This document shows, one piece after another, positions 14,547-16,221 of a stretch of 16,221 nt of DNA. The position numbers and the translations under genes were made by a program. The stretch comes from DATFLK01 sp035267815 (GTDB lineage: Bacteria > Pseudomonadota > Zetaproteobacteria > Mariprofundales > Mariprofundaceae), in the NCBI GenBank assembly GCA_035267815.1, contig DATFLK010000044.1, forward strand, positions 1-16,221, given 5' to 3'. How positions within the stretch are numbered: position 1 is the stretch's first letter; each line of letters begins with the position of its first letter. The notes below the pieces were generated by a model. It was not told the origin of the DNA. It did no database searches and was given only the letters and a program-made list of their open reading frames with translations.

Positions 14547-15743
14547 ATGCTGGAATCTATTCGCGACTTTCTGAAGTTCGAATCGGCCAGCGGCATCGTG
14601 CTGGTCGGCGTGGCCCTGCTGGCGCTGATCGTGGCGAATTCACCATTGGCACACCTCTACAACCTGCTGATCGACATGCCGGTGGAGATTCGCATCGGGC
14701 CGCTGCAGCTAGCCAAGCCCCTGCTGCTCTGGATCAACGACGGGCTGATGGCGGTCTTCTTCTTTCTCGTTGGGCTGGAGCTCAAGCGCGAGATGCTGGA
14801 GGGAGAGCTGGTCGACATGCGGCGCGCGGCCCTGCCGGCCATCGGCGCGGTCGGCGGTATGGTCGTGCCGGCCGGGATTTATCTGGCCATCAACCACTAT
14901 CTCAACGGCGCCAGTGCCATCGCCATCAACGGCTGGGCGATCCCGATGGCGACCGACATCGCCTTCGCGCTCGGTGTGCTGTTGCTGCTCGGAAGCCGTG
15001 TGCCCTCGGCCCTGAAGGTGTTTCTGGTCTCGCTGGCCATCTTCGACGATATCGGTGCGATCATCGTGATCGCGCTGTTCTACAGCGGCAACCTCTCGAC
15101 CATGGCGCTGCTGGTGGCGGCCGCCTGTCTCTTCGTGCTCTTCCTGCTCAACCGCCGCGGTACCGCCGAGTTGACCCCCTATGTGCTGGTCGGACTGGTG
15201 ATGTGGGTGGCCGTGCTCAAATCCGGCGTGCATGCCACGCTGGCGGGGATTCTTCTGGCGATGTTTATCCCCATGCATGACAGGAAACAGCCGGGGCGTT
15301 CGCCGCTGCGGCAGCTGGAGCACGACCTGCATACGACCGTGGCATTCGGCATCCTGCCGCTGTTCGCCTTCGCCAACGCCGGTATCTCGCTGCAAGGGCT
15401 GGGATGGCACGACCTGCTCCATCCGGTGCCGTTCGGGGTGGCCGCTGGACTGTTCTTCGGCAAACAGATCGGTGTCTTCGCCTTCTCCTGGCTGGCCATT
15501 CGCATGGGGCTCGCGCGTCTGCCCGCTGGGGTGGGCTGGGCAAGCCTCTATGGCATCGCGCTGCTGTGCGGCATCGGCTTCACGATGAGCCTCTTCATCA
15601 GCTCACTCGCTTTCGAGGATATGAACGCCCACCGGATGTTCGATGAACGGCTCGGGATCCTTGTCGGCACGCTGCTCTCCGCCGTGGCCGGCTATCTGGT
15701 GCTGCGCCGGGCGCTGCCGAAGCGAGGTGTCGAGGCGGAGTAG
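14547..15743 (+). CDS. nhaA: Na+/H+ antiporter NhaA
   Basis: NhaA exports Na+ (or Li+) in exchange for two H+ across the inner membrane, giving salt and alkaline-pH tolerance. From ATG 14547 the protein has 398 residues, against 388 in E. coli, and begins with the familiar amphipathic segment before the first membrane helix (SASGIVLVGVALLAL). The ion-binding pair D167-D168 (FDDIGA) matches E. coli D163-D164. D137 in ATDIAFALG matches D133, and K306 in FFGKQIG matches K300. Other signatures such as LLWINDGLMAVFF and KSGVHATLAG are intact, and about 12 membrane helices are expected. The frame is open further upstream to 14451, but those residues are Cys/Arg-rich and unlike the family. The ribosome-binding site is weak (CAGGGCG, about 9 bases before the start). 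It is transcribed alone, divergent from the Sel1 gene. Confidence 0.97.
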   Translation: MLESIRDFLKFESASGIVLVGVALLALIVANSPLAHLYNLLIDMPVEIRIGPLQLAKPLLLWINDGLMAVFFFLVGLELKREMLEGELVDMRRAALPAIGAVGGMVVPAGIYLAINHYLNGASAIAINGWAIPMATDIAFALGVLLLLGSRVPSALKVFLVSLAIFDDIGAIIVIALFYSGNLSTMALLVAAACLFVLFLLNRRGTAELTPYVLVGLVMWVAVLKSGVHATLAGILLAMFIPMHDRKQPGRSPLRQLEHDLHTTVAFGILPLFAFANAGISLQGLGWHDLLHPVPFGVAAGLFFGKQIGVFAFSWLAIRMGLARLPAGVGWASLYGIALLCGIGFTMSLFISSLAFEDMNAHRMFDERLGILVGTLLSAVAGYLVLRRALPKRGVEAE

Positions 15744-15747
15744 AAGG

Positions 15748-15774
15748 AGAGGATGCCTTTGGCTTTCATCCTTT
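15748..15774. terminator. Hairpin between nhaA and the convergent deaminase gene
   Basis: AGAGGATG (15748-15755) pairs with CATCCTTT (15767-15774), eight pairs with one G-T, around an 11-base loop, four bases after the nhaA stop. No long T-run follows in either direction. It may act as a weak terminator for nhaA. The rest of 15775-15861 holds only short palindromes (15804-15813 and a GCGGCCGC near 15829). Confidence 0.4.
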
Positions 15775-15861
15775 GGTGCGTGAATGAATGCCCTTGTTCT
15801 TTCCTGCGCGCAGACAAAAGGACAGGAGCGGCCGCCTGCTAACGGGGGTAGAGAGGCTGAA

Positions 15862-16221
15862 TCACTCGCCGATATCCTCGTTCCAGAGCCCGGGATGCCC
15901 GGCGATGAACGTCTCCATTAGCCGGCGGCAGGCCGGATCGTCGATGATCGTCAGCGCCACCCCGCGTGAGCGCAGGTAATTCTCCGGGCCGCGGAAGGTG
16001 CGGTGCTCGCCGATGACCACCTTCGGGATGCCGTAGAGCAGCACCGCGCCGCTGCACATGTCGCAGGGGGAGAGGGTCGAGTAGAGCGTGGCGCGCCTGT
16101 AGTCGCGGGCCGTCAGCCGCCCGGCGTGCTCCAGGCAGTCCATCTCGGCGTGCAGCACCGCGCTCTCCTGCTGCACTCGGCGGTTGTGGCCGCGCCCGAC
16201 GATCTCTCCGTCGATGACCAG
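15862..16221 (-). CDS. Yeast-type (Fcy1-like) zinc cytosine deaminase (5' end missing)
   Basis: This is a member of the small cytidine-deaminase-fold family that hydrolyses cytosine to uracil and ammonia in pyrimidine salvage. The frame is open to the window edge, so the N-terminus (about 38 residues by comparison with yeast Fcy1, 158 residues) is missing; 119 residues are visible. The zinc site HAE (H24, E26) and SPCDMC (C53, C56) matches yeast H62, E64, C91 and C94. The cytosine-contacting residues N13 (GRGHN), F76, W113 and D116 (WNEDIGE) match yeast N51, F114, W152 and D155. That distinguishes it from TadA and from guanine or riboflavin deaminases. It is unrelated to the bacterial CodA amidohydrolase. 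The gene converges on nhaA with 118 bases between stops. Its upstream neighbours are unseen, so a link to cytosine transport (codB) cannot be tested. Confidence 0.9.
   Translation of the reverse strand: MVIDGEIVGRGHNRRVQQESAVLHAEMDCLEHAGRLTARDYRRATLYSTLSPCDMCSGAVLLYGIPKVVIGEHRTFRGPENYLRSRGVALTIIDDPACRRLMETFIAGHPGLWNEDIGE

Noticed and set aside
15862..16221. tRNA adenosine deaminase TadA
   Set aside because: The zinc motifs are shared, but the GRGHN, F76 and C-terminal WNEDIGE residues and the overall alignment fit Fcy1-type cytosine deaminase. TadA also usually lacks this C-terminal ending.
1..16221. Mobile elements, CRISPR, tRNA/rRNA or phage genes
   Set aside because: I looked for transposase or integrase motifs, regularly spaced repeats, cloverleaf-like runs and phage structural genes, and saw none. 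Base composition and codon choice look uniform.

Overview
The window looks like a conserved, GC-rich (roughly 60-65 %) chromosomal segment from a gammaproteobacterium. The family matches for MutS, GlnD, GuaB, GuaA, Ffh and NhaA are all closest to the gammaproteobacterial types I remember. A purple-sulfur or Ectothiorhodospira/Chromatiales-like organism is possible, but I cannot fix the genus. I see no insertion sequences, phage genes, CRISPR arrays, tRNAs or rRNAs. No gene-free stretch exceeds 300 bases; the longest is about 201.

Left part (1-5863, + strand): the 3' end of mutS runs into glnD with a four-base GTGA overlap. A MurU-type nucleotidyltransferase follows 16 bases later. Together they form a probable operon joining mismatch repair, the PII nitrogen sensor and, by family, cell-wall sugar recycling. 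A 201-base spacer with a strong GC hairpin (5864-6064) separates it from a dicarboxylate/acidic amino acid symporter of the DAACS family (6065-7294).

Middle (7295-12801, + strand): a recognisable sigma70-like promoter drives guaB. Then come guaA (TTG start), an FKBP-type peptidyl-prolyl isomerase lipoprotein and ffh, the SRP protein. GuaB and GuaA are the two steps from IMP to GMP. The FKBP lipoprotein should act in the periplasm on exported proteins, while Ffh delivers nascent membrane proteins to the translocon. The last three genes are tightly spaced (43 and 13 bases). The Ffh G domain departs from consensus at several normally invariant positions.

Right part (12802-16221): two minus-strand envelope genes, a Sel1-repeat secreted protein and a membrane-anchored SIMPL-domain protein, lie between ffh and nhaA. 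The SIMPL gene converges on ffh, and the Sel1 gene is divergent from nhaA, the Na+/H+ antiporter on the + strand. At the right edge, a minus-strand gene cut by the window end encodes a yeast-type (Fcy1-like) zinc cytosine deaminase. It converges on nhaA.

Most of the window is ordinary housekeeping sequence, and I did not find a convincing undescribed system. The points most worth a second look are the Fcy1-like deaminase, the non-consensus Ffh G-domain motifs, the mutS-glnD-murU linkage, and a dyad at the probable SIMPL-gene promoter.
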